DNA of 64,000 bases from Chaenocephalus aceratus. Lineage: Eukaryota; Chordata; Actinopteri; Perciformes; Channichthyidae. Every line of letters begins with the position of its first letter. The first letter of the stretch is position 1. The notes below the pieces were generated by a model that saw only the letters and a program-made list of their open reading frames with translations, was not told the origin of the DNA and did no database searches. Below are positions 11,078 to 22,329 of this stretch, in pieces. The position numbers were made by a program, and so were the translations under genes. The stretch covers positions 1 to 64,000 of the forward strand of contig JAMFTG010000303.1 of NCBI GenBank assembly GCA_023974075.1, given 5' to 3'.

Positions 11078-12043
11078 TCAGCTGTCTCTGCGGCAGCTCA
11101 GCAGCCTCTTCACATGCGTGAACACCTCCTTTAACTTCAGTCCGTACACCACCGGGTCCAGCACAGTGGGTATTATCAGGATCACAATGGAGGTGATGTG
11201 AGTGGTGTCAGATTCTCTGTTGCTCTGCAGGCGGCGAAGCATCAGATCTAAGTAGACGCTGATGGAATAGTTAAAGAAGACGAGCAGGTGAGGAAGACAG
11301 GTTTCTAGAGCTTTGCTGCTGAAGCTACGTGAGCGCCGCAGGCAGATGAAGAGGATCCTAGCGTAGGAGAAGAGAATGAAGGCGCCAGGCAGGAATATGA
11401 TAACTGCTGTGTTCAGCAGACTGGATATTCCACTCAGCTGCGCTTCAGCAGCACCGCAGCTCAGGCTCACAATGCTGTAGATGTCGCAGTAGGCCCTGTC
11501 GAGCTGCACCCTGTCGAGCTGCACCCTGCAGAGCGGTAAGCGGCTAGCCAGCAGCGTTGAGACTACCCCTAAAATAGCAGGCAGCATCCAGCAGAGAAGC
11601 AGCATCAGCACCACCTTGGCAGGAGTTACCAGCACAGCGTAGTGCATTGGGTTGCAGATGGACAGGTAGCGGTCAAAGGCCATGGCCGACAACAGCAAGA
11701 AGCTAGCTCCACCAAGAGAGGAAACAAAGAAACCCTGGCACAGACACAAAGTCCGGGACACCTGCACCAAGCCGGTGCCGGACAGCAACAGATCAGACAG
11801 AAGTTTAGGATAAATCAGTGTGCTGGCTGTGAGAGAGTTCAGCAGAAGTGATGCCACGAAGGCAAACATGGGCCGGTGAAGAGCTCGCTGCGAACAGATG
11901 ATATAAATCACCAGAGAGTCACTGAACAACACGAAGAGGTACACCAACAAAAACACGAAGAATAAGAGCGAGCTGTGGCCAGACATCGAGGAGAAACCGA
12001 CCAGCGTCAGGGACGAGGTCACGTTAAACCCTGCTGACGTCAT
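11078..12043 (-). CDS. Odorant receptor, complete (321 aa)
   Basis: Single-exon seven-transmembrane G-protein-coupled receptor of the fish odorant receptor type, acting at the olfactory neuron cilium membrane and coupling to an olfactory G protein. The start is ATG at 12043 (MTSAGFNVTSS), with an N-glycosylation site at NVT. OR hallmarks are HRPMFAFVASLL (TM2), MAFDRYLSICNPMHYAV (end of TM3, the MAYDRY motif), SYARILFICLRR (TM5 end), the KALETCLPHLLVFF block (TM6) and PTVLDPVVYG (TM7). Two oddities: the TM7 NPxxY-type Asn is Asp here (DPVVY), and a 15-bp tandem duplication repeats VQLDR in the second extracellular loop. Ligand is unknown. Length is normal for the family. Confidence 0.93.
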   Translation of the reverse strand: MTSAGFNVTSSLTLVGFSSMSGHSSLLFFVFLLVYLFVLFSDSLVIYIICSQRALHRPMFAFVASLLLNSLTASTLIYPKLLSDLLLSGTGLVQVSRTLCLCQGFFVSSLGGASFLLLSAMAFDRYLSICNPMHYAVLVTPAKVVLMLLLCWMLPAILGVVSTLLASRLPLCRVQLDRVQLDRAYCDIYSIVSLSCGAAEAQLSGISSLLNTAVIIFLPGAFILFSYARILFICLRRSRSFSSKALETCLPHLLVFFNYSISVYLDLMLRRLQSNRESDTTHITSIVILIIPTVLDPVVYGLKLKEVFTHVKRLLSCRRDS

Positions 12044-12059
12044 GAGGAGACCCCACCAA

Positions 12060-13370
12060 ACCTCAGGTCAACAACAACAACAGCGCTAACCAACCTGTTA
12101 ACATCTAAATAAAGGATATAACATTAGTTTATATCACATTAACATATACAGTAGTAATAAGGAAACTGGAATATTTAGAACACACATTTATTTAACATTC
12201 ATATTTAAAACGTGAATTCACAGTTAATTAATCAGATACTAAAATATCTGCTTTAACATTAATGTATAGGTCAATGATAAATATCTATCACGAATCAGAA
12301 ACAGGCAAAAGCATCATCGCAATAAACACGAAAAATGAGAAACATGACATTAATATATGTGAAATTAGTCATAAACCAGCAGAACAATCATCACAAGGAA
12401 CACGAAACATGAGGAGAAACGGACCTGAATCCACCTGTTAAAATATTAATACATAACATTATGCATCACCACAGTGAACCATTGAATGTACGTGAACACG
12501 AAACGTGAGAAACATGAGAAAGAGACCTGACTCCACCTGTTTCAACAATTGTGTTAATACATACACAAAACATTAATAGTTATAAGATTCATTTAAAGAA
12601 TGTTAATATATGATTAATCATGAAAACAGAGAAACATAATCTCAGTAAACATGAGGAGAAACTGACCTGAATCCACCTGGTTAAACATTAACGTGAATAT
12701 ATATAACATTAATATATACAGCATTAATATAAAGTACATATTTAGTTTCACAATGAATCAGGAAAAGGCAGAAAGATTATTACCGTGAACACGAAACATG
12801 AGGAGAAACTAACCTGAATCCACCTGTTTAAATATTTATGTTAATACATACACACAACATTAATAGTTATAACATTCATTTAAAGAATGTTAATATGATT
12901 AATCATGAAAACAGAGAAACATAATCTCAGTAAACATGAGGAGAAACTGACCTGAATCCACCTGTTTAAACATTTATGTTAATACATACACACAACATTA
13001 ATAGTTATAACATTCATTTAAAGAATGTTAATTATGATTAATCATGAAAACAGAGAAACATAATCTCAGTGAACAAGAGGAGAAGCAGACCTGAATCCAG
13101 CTGGTGAAACATTAATATAACATTAATGTAGATATGATGAAGCACGTACAGACAGAGACAGCATCTCAGAGAACATGAGGAGAAACTGACCTGAGTCCAG
13201 CTGGTGAAACATTAATATAACATTAATGTAGATATGATGAAGCACGTACAGACAGAGACAGCATCTCAGTGAACAAGAGGAGAAACTGACCTGAGTCCAG
13301 CTGGTGAAACATTAATGTAGATATGATGAAGCACGTACAGACAGAGACAGCATCTCAGTGAACATAAAGC
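12060..13370 (-). repeat. 5' repeat array upstream of OR (minus copy)
   Basis: About eight imperfect units of 100-150 bp, each carrying (minus strand) a variant of CAGGTGGATTCAGGTCAGTTTCTCC. Two unit types alternate: one with TCTGTCTGTACGTGCTTCATC and one with TTTTCATGATTAATCATA. It lies between the coding exon and the putative core promoter, so it is probably transcribed as 5' UTR or first intron. The same arrays precede the ORs at 23825 and 45514. Confidence 0.85.
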
Positions 13371-13380
13371 TGTGAAGCTG

Positions 13381-13390
13381 CTTTTATCAC
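13381..13390 (-). promoter_or_regulatory. Putative OR core promoter (TATA-like)
   Basis: GTGATAAAAG on the minus strand, about 1.3 kb upstream of the coding exon, conserved at the equivalent place in the two other units (22309 and 43569) at the edge between unique flank and repeat array. Position and conservation suggest a TATA element; the transcription start is unproven. Confidence 0.35.
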
Positions 13391-15238
13391 CATCCTTCTT
13401 CCTCCGTGGAGATCATTGTATATTCATTAAAGGTCATCTGCCAATCACAAATATCTTGTTGTTTGGAATGGCAGGTTCTGAGAAGGCAATGTCAAGTTAA
13501 TGTAAAACAGACATAAACATCTTCAAATAGTAAAAACTACTTATATGCTAAAACCTTTCTCGTTCTTAACACAGACTATATTCAGGTCGATATGGGTTGA
13601 ACTGAGATTCCCACACACACATTTTAAGATGTTCCGATACGCCCGACCGATACAAAGCACGGCTTTGAAGGAAAGGATGAAGTCACTAATCATGTAGTTG
13701 CTTTGAACTGTTCTTTGGTAAGTGTGCAGAGCAATGTTGATTTAAAATGGTGATTTGAAGGTTGAATATTTGTGTATATATTAATGATTAATGTAAATTA
13801 ATTCCAGTTAAATGTAACTATTAGGAAGACGGTTCTGTTTGTAATACTTTATATTTTCATTGTGTTATTTGGTGGCATCAATGTGTGCATTTGATACAGG
13901 AGCAGTGTCTTTCGGGCCTCGTAGCCCTTCAGGTCAGAATAAAGAGATCCTCGACCACGCACCGCACAGAAAGGTTCAACCTGTCTGGGAATGGATGCAA
14001 AACATCTATTGTCTCATTATCATCTATTTGCTGAGGTTTGGTTTTGAGTCCAAACGTGTTAAAGCAGGAACACGTGCAGCGCTGTGGGCCGCCGGTTAGC
14101 ATCTGTTCCCTTCATGAGCACATCCAGTGTGACTGACATCCAATTAACATTCATGGCAGAGCACACATTTAATTAACCAGAAAAACCCAATCTTTCACTT
14201 ATTCGGGATGGATATGATCCTCAGAGACGTTTAATTATATTTCAATCATCCGTCTTTCTTGGTCATTGTGCAATATTACTCATTATGAATAAAACACACC
14301 AGGAGACAGCTCTTCGGGTCCCGCGGGGAAATACCCGTTGTGTCCTCGTTACGGCCTCTAATGTAATCTGACTGGCAGCTCAACGCCCTCTCTCAATCAC
14401 TGTGCTGGACAAAGACGACAACTCCACTCATTTAATAAGCTTTTTACTTTAGAAATCATTAAGAGGTGTTAATATGAGGAGATTATCCTGCTGAACTAAA
14501 CGTATAAGAATCATAAACATTTGTTTAAAGAGCAACTTGCAGGTTAGAGACCCCAGTGAATAAATGTGTAGGAAAATGATGTATAAACTAGATTTTCCAA
14601 AAAATATACAGAAATATATTCTACAGTGACATCTGGCGTCGTTTTAGCAAGACATTTTTACTTCCGCATAAAAAAAGACCACCCGCGTGACCTCCCGCGT
14701 GTGACGTCACATCAGGGAGAGCGGACGGTCTAACGTATGAATAAACATGGATCACAATAGAAGTTTTGACACGGAAGAGGTTGAAAATGTATATTTGAAT
14801 GCATATGACGGACCACAACCATATAATTCTGAGACTGCTAGGCGTCTAAGAGACCAGGAGCAGCCAAGGATTAGAAGAAATAACGGCCATCGGAGAGAAA
14901 TGTAGCAGTGGTGGCTCAAAAACCTGCAGAGTTGTGCTCACCCGCCGCCTTATATCCTCTCTCGTGCTGAAGAAGGGGGGGCCCCGCCTTAGTCTTCAAT
15001 GTCCGAGATCGCGTTAAACAGAGGATTTCGACATTTACATTCATTGCTTACATCCACACGCCTTTTCTCCTCCTTATCGCTTTCATAACTTTTTATTTAT
15101 TTCATTTTAACGGCTGTAATTCATTACTTTAATAATACTGGAAATACTTTACGGCAGTTATCATTTACGGTAGTTCCGGATGTTGTCATACCAACTCAAG
15201 TCTATAAACAAAACTTATTAAAATAACTGTACCTTCAT
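13391..15238 (-). repeat. OR-unit upstream flank (minus copy)
   Basis: Inverted copy of 41455-43560. Relative to that copy it lacks about 330 bp near 14930 (AAACCTGCAG joins AGTTGTGCTC directly). No coding frame is convincing; the 79-codon frame at 13860 is repeated and broken in other copies. Confidence 0.75.
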
Positions 15239-15242
15239 TTAA

Positions 15243-16926
15243 AAACCCTCCTGTTGTCTTCGTTTCCCCTTACTTTGGTGTTCGCGGTCAAATGTGACCG
15301 GTCTAGGGATGGGAACGATTAATCGAATATTCGAAATGATTCAGATATTCGAATAATTATTCATGTATTCGAATATGAGTTATGATTATTTATTTTTTTT
15401 TGGGAGGGATGCCTAAGTTGATTACATATTATCAAATTGAATAATTCAATGTATACGACAGTGCCATAGCTAAATGTGTTAGGTGACGTCAAAAGGTGTG
15501 TTTTGCTCCGCTCACCGGTCCCTCACAGCGGGCAGAGCTGCAGGTGCTGATCTCTCTCTCGTGTCCGGTTATACTTCACTCGCGTTTATGTCCAAATCCA
15601 TCAGATCTAGCTAGTTCTAGCCAATGACATGGCTGCTGCCCCTCCCTACACGCAGATCACGCTGACTCAAACCTCATCTTAGGCCCAAATGAGCTCCGCA
15701 GCTGTTGCGAGGTTCCGGCGCTAACAGTTCATGAGCGTGCTCCCCCGCTCCCTGTCAACACTCGCGACACATGGCCAGCCTAAACAACAATAAGCGCTGC
15801 TTCGCAACCGTGTGTGGCGGCAAAGTATATAGACATTTTGACAGGAGAGATTTAGTTTTGCCGGTATTCAACATATTTTACCAGTCATAGTCCGGTAATT
15901 ATTTACACTCTAAGAAGAGTCCTACACAACAGACATGGCGTCAAAAAGGAGTAATGTGTGGAAATATTTCGACCAGGTTAGTGAGTGCGGTGTAGAGGTC
16001 AAAACTATGCCAAATTAAACTTATAACATGCTATACCTTGCTATACCCGCAACCTCCGTTCCAGCTGAGAGGGTCTTCTCTACAGCTGGCCTGATTGTAA
16101 ATCGCCTCCACACATGAAATCTGTAGGTTTATAGCTGTCAAACTGTGATCACTAGTTCAATACATTTGACAAATTCGACTTGGTTTCTACACTTATTTGA
16201 ACATGTATGTATTTAAAAAAAATTATTGAAAAAAATTGGGTAAACAAAAAATTCTGAATTTTTTTTTTTATAGGATGTTTCGGTTAACCGGTTAACCGTT
16301 CTTGGGGGGGTCGAATATTCGAATATACATTTGCTTTCAAATTCCCATCCCTAGACCGGTCCTGTTTTAATTGCTATTACATTAACACAAAAACCATTAA
16401 TCATCACCAAATTTCATTTAACCAACTTTCAAACTGTACATATTGTATCAGACTACTTGTATACATGAAAAACTGCAGTAAATATACAAAGAATAGACAC
16501 TGAACATGTATTGCGTGTGCCATGTGTGATTCACATGGGGGGATGGGCACATAAGAGCGGGAAATGTGTCAAATTGTTCTGTGTGTTTGTGAGTGCCAGG
16601 TGTGATTCACATGGGGGGATGGGCACATAAGGAGGGGGGGAACACATCTAGAGTATGGGTGTGTGTGTGGGTGTTTTTATCTGATCCGGATGGTTACTAG
16701 TTCCTTTTCTTTATGGCGGCATTTTTGAGCGGTAACACCATGGGTGTTACAAAGTTGACTAAATCATCCAAAATGCAATGAAAAGTGGTGATCAGCAATT
16801 GTATATGTTCAAACGTCTACTGTGAAGGATATCATAAAGCCTTAATGCACTCGAATGTAAAACAAAATAATTATGATTGATGGAAGTAGTAAATCGGTCA
16901 GATTTGACCCGAAGACAACAGGAGGG
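15243..16926. mobile_element. piggyBac-type MITE with nested hAT
   Basis: Ends CCCTCCTGTTGTCTTCG and CGAAGACAACAGGAGGG are inverted and flanked by TTAA (15239-15242 and 16927-16930), the piggyBac signature. The homologous copy at 40829-41450 lacks the 1050-bp hAT insert, so that insert came later. Copy 0 (near 8100) is an empty site. No transposase is present. Confidence 0.85.
15304..16353. mobile_element. hAT element with BED and hATC transposase remnants
   Basis: 12-bp termini TAGGGATGGGAA and TTCCCATCCCTA with 8-bp target duplication GACCGGTC (15296-15303 and 16354-16361). Inside, ATG at about 15934 opens MASKRSNVWKYF, like the start of a BED zinc finger. Further on, LAIPATSVPAERVFSTAG (about 16033-16090) matches the hATC dimerisation domain, and a stop follows soon after. 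The catalytic middle is deleted, so it is non-autonomous. Confidence 0.88.
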
Positions 16927-16930
16927 TTAA

Positions 16931-17520
16931 TATTCAGCAATAGTAATATCTCGATGTCTATAGATGTAGTGTTAAAGTCAGTCGGCTTTGGTGTGCAATA
17001 CTCTTTAGTTTAAAATAAATTATGCCATAAAACATTGATTTGAATTTCTAACAGTATTTGAATATAGAAACCACCCCACATGTATAGCTTTGTGTGGTGC
17101 TAGGTTCACGAGAGGATCCGCAATCGCACTTTGTTGCGTAGCTTCAGTGTCTTAGCCGAGATGCTGTTGATAGTGAGATGTGTCTGCCGTTTACTCTCAA
17201 CTGTTTGTCCGGTATGATGCACCATCCAGTACTGAGAGTGCATTTTAACATACTACATATTGGCCCTCATGCTCTCAGACAGGACACGTACATACAAAAG
17301 TACTGAGATGTCACTCACATCAAGTGAGAAGCCTGCAGGGCAGAGGTCAGGGCGGTAAAACATCCTGCAGATGATGAAATGATGTTTGTGGTTAATGAGC
17401 TGCAGCTTGGACTCTGTGGACTAACGAGCTCCGGCCTTAATGAGAGCTGTTAACGAGCTGCTCTCAGGTGACCTCATCAACACACTGACCTGTTTGCTTC
17501 CTTACATTGTGCTGCTGTAA
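16931..17520 (-). repeat. Distal end of minus-strand OR-unit flank
   Basis: Reverse complement of 40228-40828, ending at about 17520, which is the outer breakpoint of the inverted duplication. It includes ATTTGAATTTCTAACAG (near 17040), resembling the first bases of the ERV-B LTR in reverse. Confidence 0.7.
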
Positions 17521-17836
17521 TCATCCAGAGGCTAAACCTGCACAAACAAGACAAAACAATAATCAAAGCAAATTAAAGAGTCAATATGTAAAGAAAATAA
17601 CGTCAAAGCTCTTTTTTGGTGCTATTTATTGTCATTTTAAAATACTTGTTATCAAAACACACTGAAGGAAATTGTCAGCTTGGGTTCATAGGGGCAGAAT
17701 AATCCACTTTAGGTGCTCCAGTGAGTGTTAGTGCGGCACATAAACGGGCCCAAGCTGTAAATATAATGATCATCAATAGACACAAAGCAGAACGGCACTT
17801 AGACCTCCAAAACACCTTGAAATAAGGACATCTATA
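17521..17836. other. Spacer, nothing recognised
   Basis: AT-rich sequence between the duplication edge and the hAT target duplication; no frame or repeat signature assigned. Confidence 0.4.
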
Positions 17837-18051
17837 CAGGGCTCGAGCTTAAGGTCATCCCGGAGCCAAAAAAAATAGGGTCGGGAAGGAAAAAAAAAAA
17901 TGTTGGGACGAGAGTTAAAATAAAAATACCCTGCTAACTCTACTACGAACGGCGATGAAAATGAAACTGACTGCAAGTTTTGTGTAGCACACAGTTATTA
18001 AACCTCCTTGTCAACATAAACACACACGCACAAAACATTTAGCAAGCCTCG

Positions 18052-18090
<39 letters not shown>

Positions 18091-19345
18091 GTATACCGAC
18101 AGCCAGCGGCACAGCTGCCCGCACATTTCTGGCCCGTGAATAATGAGAACTCTCCATCGCATTCAGTCCTTAGCAATATGCTGCGCACCGATCCGGACCC
18201 GGGCCGGAATTAGGAAAGAACGTGGTACCGTTAAGCTCCGACGTTATGGTACTGGAGACATTTAAAAAATATACGTCTTATGTATTATTGCTACATAAAC
18301 ATTATATCGCAGTTTTATTTTCGCCAACTCCGTTTCTAATACGCAAAAAGACTACAACATGCGTCTGATGTATTTTCGATCTTTCCAATCCAGACGGGAG
18401 AGAGATCTCTCTCCCGTCTGTGTGCGAGGGGGCGGGCCGTTTGTAAAGGTCTCCTGACTGTGTTACTGTAAGAAATGTAAATCAATGATGTAATATAGTT
18501 TAAACATACAGTAATTTTAAAACTATTTTATACTGAAAACAGTTCCGGTTAACGTTTACTTTGAAAAGCTGTATTGAGAGACGACAACAATGACGACTTC
18601 CGGTTCCACGTTAATAACGATTACAGCCGTTAAAATGCATTAAATAAAAAGTCATGAAAGAGTGTATGAGGAGAAAAAGGCGTGTGGAAGTTATACAATG
18701 ACCACACAACGTTTAAATCCTCTGTTATGTGCGATATCGGACATTGGAGAAAGAGTTGGGAGAACGACGTCACCAGCCGCCATTGAAGGAGGAGCGCTGG
18801 ATCGATACAGACGGAGGACAACGCGACCTCAGGCACTTCTCCACGGCCGCCACTGGGAGAGGGAGCTGCAGCCTCTCTCTCCCACCAACCTCCTTCTGTT
18901 TGTTTCATTGCCACGCCATTTAATTAAAGTACTCCATTCGTCTCATTGTTTGAAGCTTCTCTCCTGGACGCGTGAACAACGAATACTCTAACATTACAGA
19001 CTGTCATCCTGTTAGTGGTTACTCTGGGTTCTGTCTTCAGGACAGAGTTGGATTTTTTTGTTAGTTGGATGGGACTCGATTGGATTCAATATTAGAGCAA
19101 CTTTCTCGTGTGTGTGTTTTTTAAAAATATATTTGGCCTTTGTTTCTGTGTTTGACTGATTTTCTCAAATAAAAAGGTTGATGAATTATTTATGTTAAAG
19201 GTCACTTTGAATGATTTGAACTAATGATAATGTAGAAAAACTAATATTTTAAAATCGGGACGGTCCACATTAATTGCGGGACGGCTTAGATTGTATTTCG
19301 GGATGGTTCCGGGAGGATGGTGAATAAAGTTAGACGAGAGCCCTG
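17837..19345. mobile_element. hAT non-autonomous element (CAGGGCTCGAG termini)
   Basis: Ends CAGGGCTCGAG and ACGAGAGCCCTG with 8-bp duplication CATCTATA (17829-17836 and 19346-19353). The interior holds an (AC)n run near 18056-18083 and a GC-rich block at 18370-18440 that also occurs inside the Mutator-like element. A segment at 18600-18970 is related to the promoter-like block at 8230-8580. No transposase domain seen. Confidence 0.83.
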
Positions 19346-19353
19346 CATCTATA

Positions 19354-19655
19354 TCTCATTTATAACACACATGAAAGGTCTTTCGTTGTCTGCTGTTTAT
19401 ATAATGTGTCTCAGATCAGCTCGGTATGCATGGTACCATTTAGTCAATAAAGGATATTCTAACCTGATGTATGAGGGACCAGAAATCAAAGTCATTTGAG
19501 CCACGATATAACGGGATCTCACAGCTCCGTAATATTAAAACACAAATTGTTGTTTTAAATGATGGATGTTACTACCTCATTATACATACCAGCCATAACT
19601 ACATCGTATGCTTATTTGAACACAAACCCTCGTGGTGGTGTTTGAGGTGGTTATA
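19354..19655. other. Spacer without recognised gene
   Basis: Short AT-rich interval between two transposons; the small frames here have no recognisable domain. Confidence 0.4.
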
Positions 19656-20809
19656 GAGAGGCGAAGTCCCTCCCCTTCCGGGGGAGCTCCATGGGACCTT
19701 AATTCGGAAAAATTATGTATTGAAGTCAATGGGGAGAGAATGATTATCTTTCGATCAAGTTTGAATTGTGCCACAAATTACACATATGATGTTTGTCAAT
19801 TTAAAAGACAATTTTGCAAGTAAAAAAAAATTAAATGTGTCGTAAAACTGTGAAGTAACACTTTTGTTTGTGTGAAACGCTGAATTAACTACATCTCTGG
19901 TCTCTCACAACAACACACGTCACCAAGATGGCCGTCACTACTGTCTTGTCAACAAAATGATTGCCTACCCTCACTATCACCCTCTCACCCTCACTATCAC
20001 CCTCTCACTATCACCCTCACTATCACCCTCTCACCCTCTCTATCACCACAATGAAACACGTCCAGAAGAACGTCATGCAAAGCTGCCTTCCTTTGATTCT
20101 CTCTGAACTGCCTGGTCTTTTTAATGTTTAATGTCAACCATTTGTACAGATCGCAGATGCTAATGTAGCGTTAGCATTTCTCCCCCGGGCTTAAATGGTG
20201 TATTATAGAATGATCACACCGGTGACAGTACTCTTCAAAGGGTTCACGAAATATGACTACTACTCTTACTGTTTAACATGTTGGGTTACTTGATACTTCA
20301 TTTTAAGGCTAATAAAAATGACAAGGCTGTAATGCTAACTAACGTGCTAGCTACTAGCTAGGTAGCTAACTTGATCCAGCCACTCCTGGTCCTTTCATCA
20401 GACGGGAAGCGAAAGAACGAGCAAGACCCATTGCTGGTATGATAACAAACTGGTACTAAGCACACAGGCATCTTGTTAAAGTTATCTTATATATCTCTTA
20501 TGTAGTGGACGGAAATAAATAAAGTTATAAAGTTAGACATCAGTTATGACATCACTTACGCGACTCTGGGATTTGTAGTCTTTCTAGTTGCATATTTTTC
20601 ATAGTCTTATATTTCAACAGTTTTACGACAAACTGACTTTTTTGACGTGGAAATAATTTTTTAAGATTGACAAACATCATATGTGTAATTCATGGCACAA
20701 TTCAAACGGGATCGAAAGATAATCTTTCTCTCTCCATTGACTTCAATACATAATTTTTCAGAAATAAGGTCCCATGGGTCGGAAGTAGATGGGCGTGACT
20801 TCGCCACAC
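19656..20809. mobile_element. Long-TIR DNA element, superfamily undetermined
   Basis: About 200-bp inverted arms (19656-19860 and 20603-20809) share GGCGAAGTC, CCATGGGACCTTA, TTGAAGTCAATGG and ACACATATGATGTTTGTCAA. Both ends are flanked by TATA (19652-19655, 20810-20813), a possible target duplication. No transposase is visible. Arm divergence is noticeable, so it is not very young. Confidence 0.7.
19968..20048. repeat. CCCTCACTATCA short tandem repeat
   Basis: Irregular tandem copies of CCCTCACTATCA/CCCTCT within the long-TIR element. Confidence 0.85.
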
Positions 20810-20813
20810 TATA

Positions 20814-21317
20814 CTTATAAAACCCGTTAAGGAAGTTTGTTTTGATCCTGCAGCAACATGGCTTTTCAGCTCTTAGAGGCGAATACAGCTGGGCTGAGGC
20901 GGTCCTCCAAAATGTTCGTGTTTTTAGAAAGCTAATGTAAGCTAGCTATTGAACGTTTGATAGGGAACATTAGTAAGGGAAAGTTCCCCCTTATTGGCAC
21001 ACCAACCATGGGATGGTTCCTAATATTTGACACACTGCAGCCTGTTCTCTGGGTAACAGTTAGTGACTCTCTCCTCCTATTTTTTAAAACACTTTCCCCC
21101 ACATTCAGAAGACTTTCCCCCAGGTTTAAAGCACTTTTCCTGGGTTAGAAAGTGAGGTGCTGCAGCTTGCTTCTCACTAAAAATGATTTCTAATCATTAC
21201 TTTTGTATTCAAGTGATTTATTTTATCATTAATATGGTTCCCTACTCTGGAGCTCACTGGGGTCCTGCATATGCTTTGATCAAAAGCATTTCTAGCTGTC
21301 TAACGTTGGCTTTTTGT
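20814..21317. other. Spacer without recognised gene
   Basis: Contains repeated ACTTTCCCCC runs near 21090-21120 and a small frame at 20957 with no domain. It ends where OR-unit homology begins. Confidence 0.4.
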
Positions 21318-22308
21318 AGTAAATGAGTGGAGTTGTCGTCTTTGTCCAGCACAGTGATTGAGAGAGGGCGTTGAGCTGCCAGTCAGATTACATTAGAGGC
21401 CGTAACGAGGACACAACGGGTATTTCCCCGCGGGACCCGTCTCCTGGTGTGTTTTATTCATAATGAGTAATATTGCACAATGACCAAGAAAGACGGATGA
21501 TTGAAATATAATTAAACGTCTCTGAGGATCATGTCCATCCCGAATAAGTGAAAGATTGGGTTAATTAAATGTCAGTCACACTGGATGTGCTCATGAAGGG
21601 AACAGATGCTAACCAGCGGCCCACAGCGCTGCACGTGTTCCTGCTTTAACACGTTTGGACTCAAAACCAAACCTCAGCAAATAGATGATAATGAGACAAT
21701 AGATGTTTTGCATCCATTCCCAGACAGGTTGAACCTTTCTGTGCGGTGCGTGGTCGAGGATCTCTTTATTCTGACCTTAAGGGCTACGAGGCCCGAAAGA
21801 CACTGCTCCTGTATCAAATGCACACATTGATGCCACCAAATAACACAATGAAAATAGAAAGAATTACAAACAGAACCGTCTTCCTAATAGTTACATTTAA
21901 CTGGAATTAATTTACATTAATATATACACAAATACTCAACCTTCAAATCACCATTTTAAATCACCATTGCTCTGCACACTTACCAAAGAACAGTTCAAAG
22001 CAACTACATGATTAGTGACTTTATCCTTTCCTTCAAAGCCGTGCTTTGTATCGGTCGGGCGTATCGGAACATCTTAAAGTGTGTGTGGGAATCTCAGTTC
22101 AACCCATATCGACCCTGAATATAGTCTGTGTTAAGAACGAGAAAGGTTTTAGCATATAAGTAGTTTTTACTATTTGAAGATGTTTGTCTGTTTTACATTA
22201 ACTTGACATTGCCTTCTCAGAACCTGCCATTCCAAACAACAAGATATTTGTGATTGGCAGATGACCTTTAATGAATATACAATGATCTCCACGGAGGAAG
22301 AAGGATGG
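21318..22308 (+). repeat. OR-unit upstream flank, copy 2
   Basis: Direct copy of 42525-43560, starting abruptly at AAATGAGTGGAGTTGTCG, so the duplicated unit is truncated on its 5' side relative to the copy at 40228. Confidence 0.75.
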
Positions 22309-22318
22309 TGATAAAAGC
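22309..22318 (+). promoter_or_regulatory. Putative OR core promoter (TATA-like)
   Basis: GTGATAAAAG followed by CAGCTTCACAGCTTC, conserved in position with 13381 (minus) and 43569. Predicted only from conservation. Confidence 0.35.
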
Positions 22319-22329
22319 AGCTTCACAGC

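Noticed and set aside
13860..14099. 79-codon ORF in the OR-unit flank
   Set aside because: The same bases in the other copies (21606-21830, 42857-43100) are open in different frames or broken; no domain or conservation of protein.
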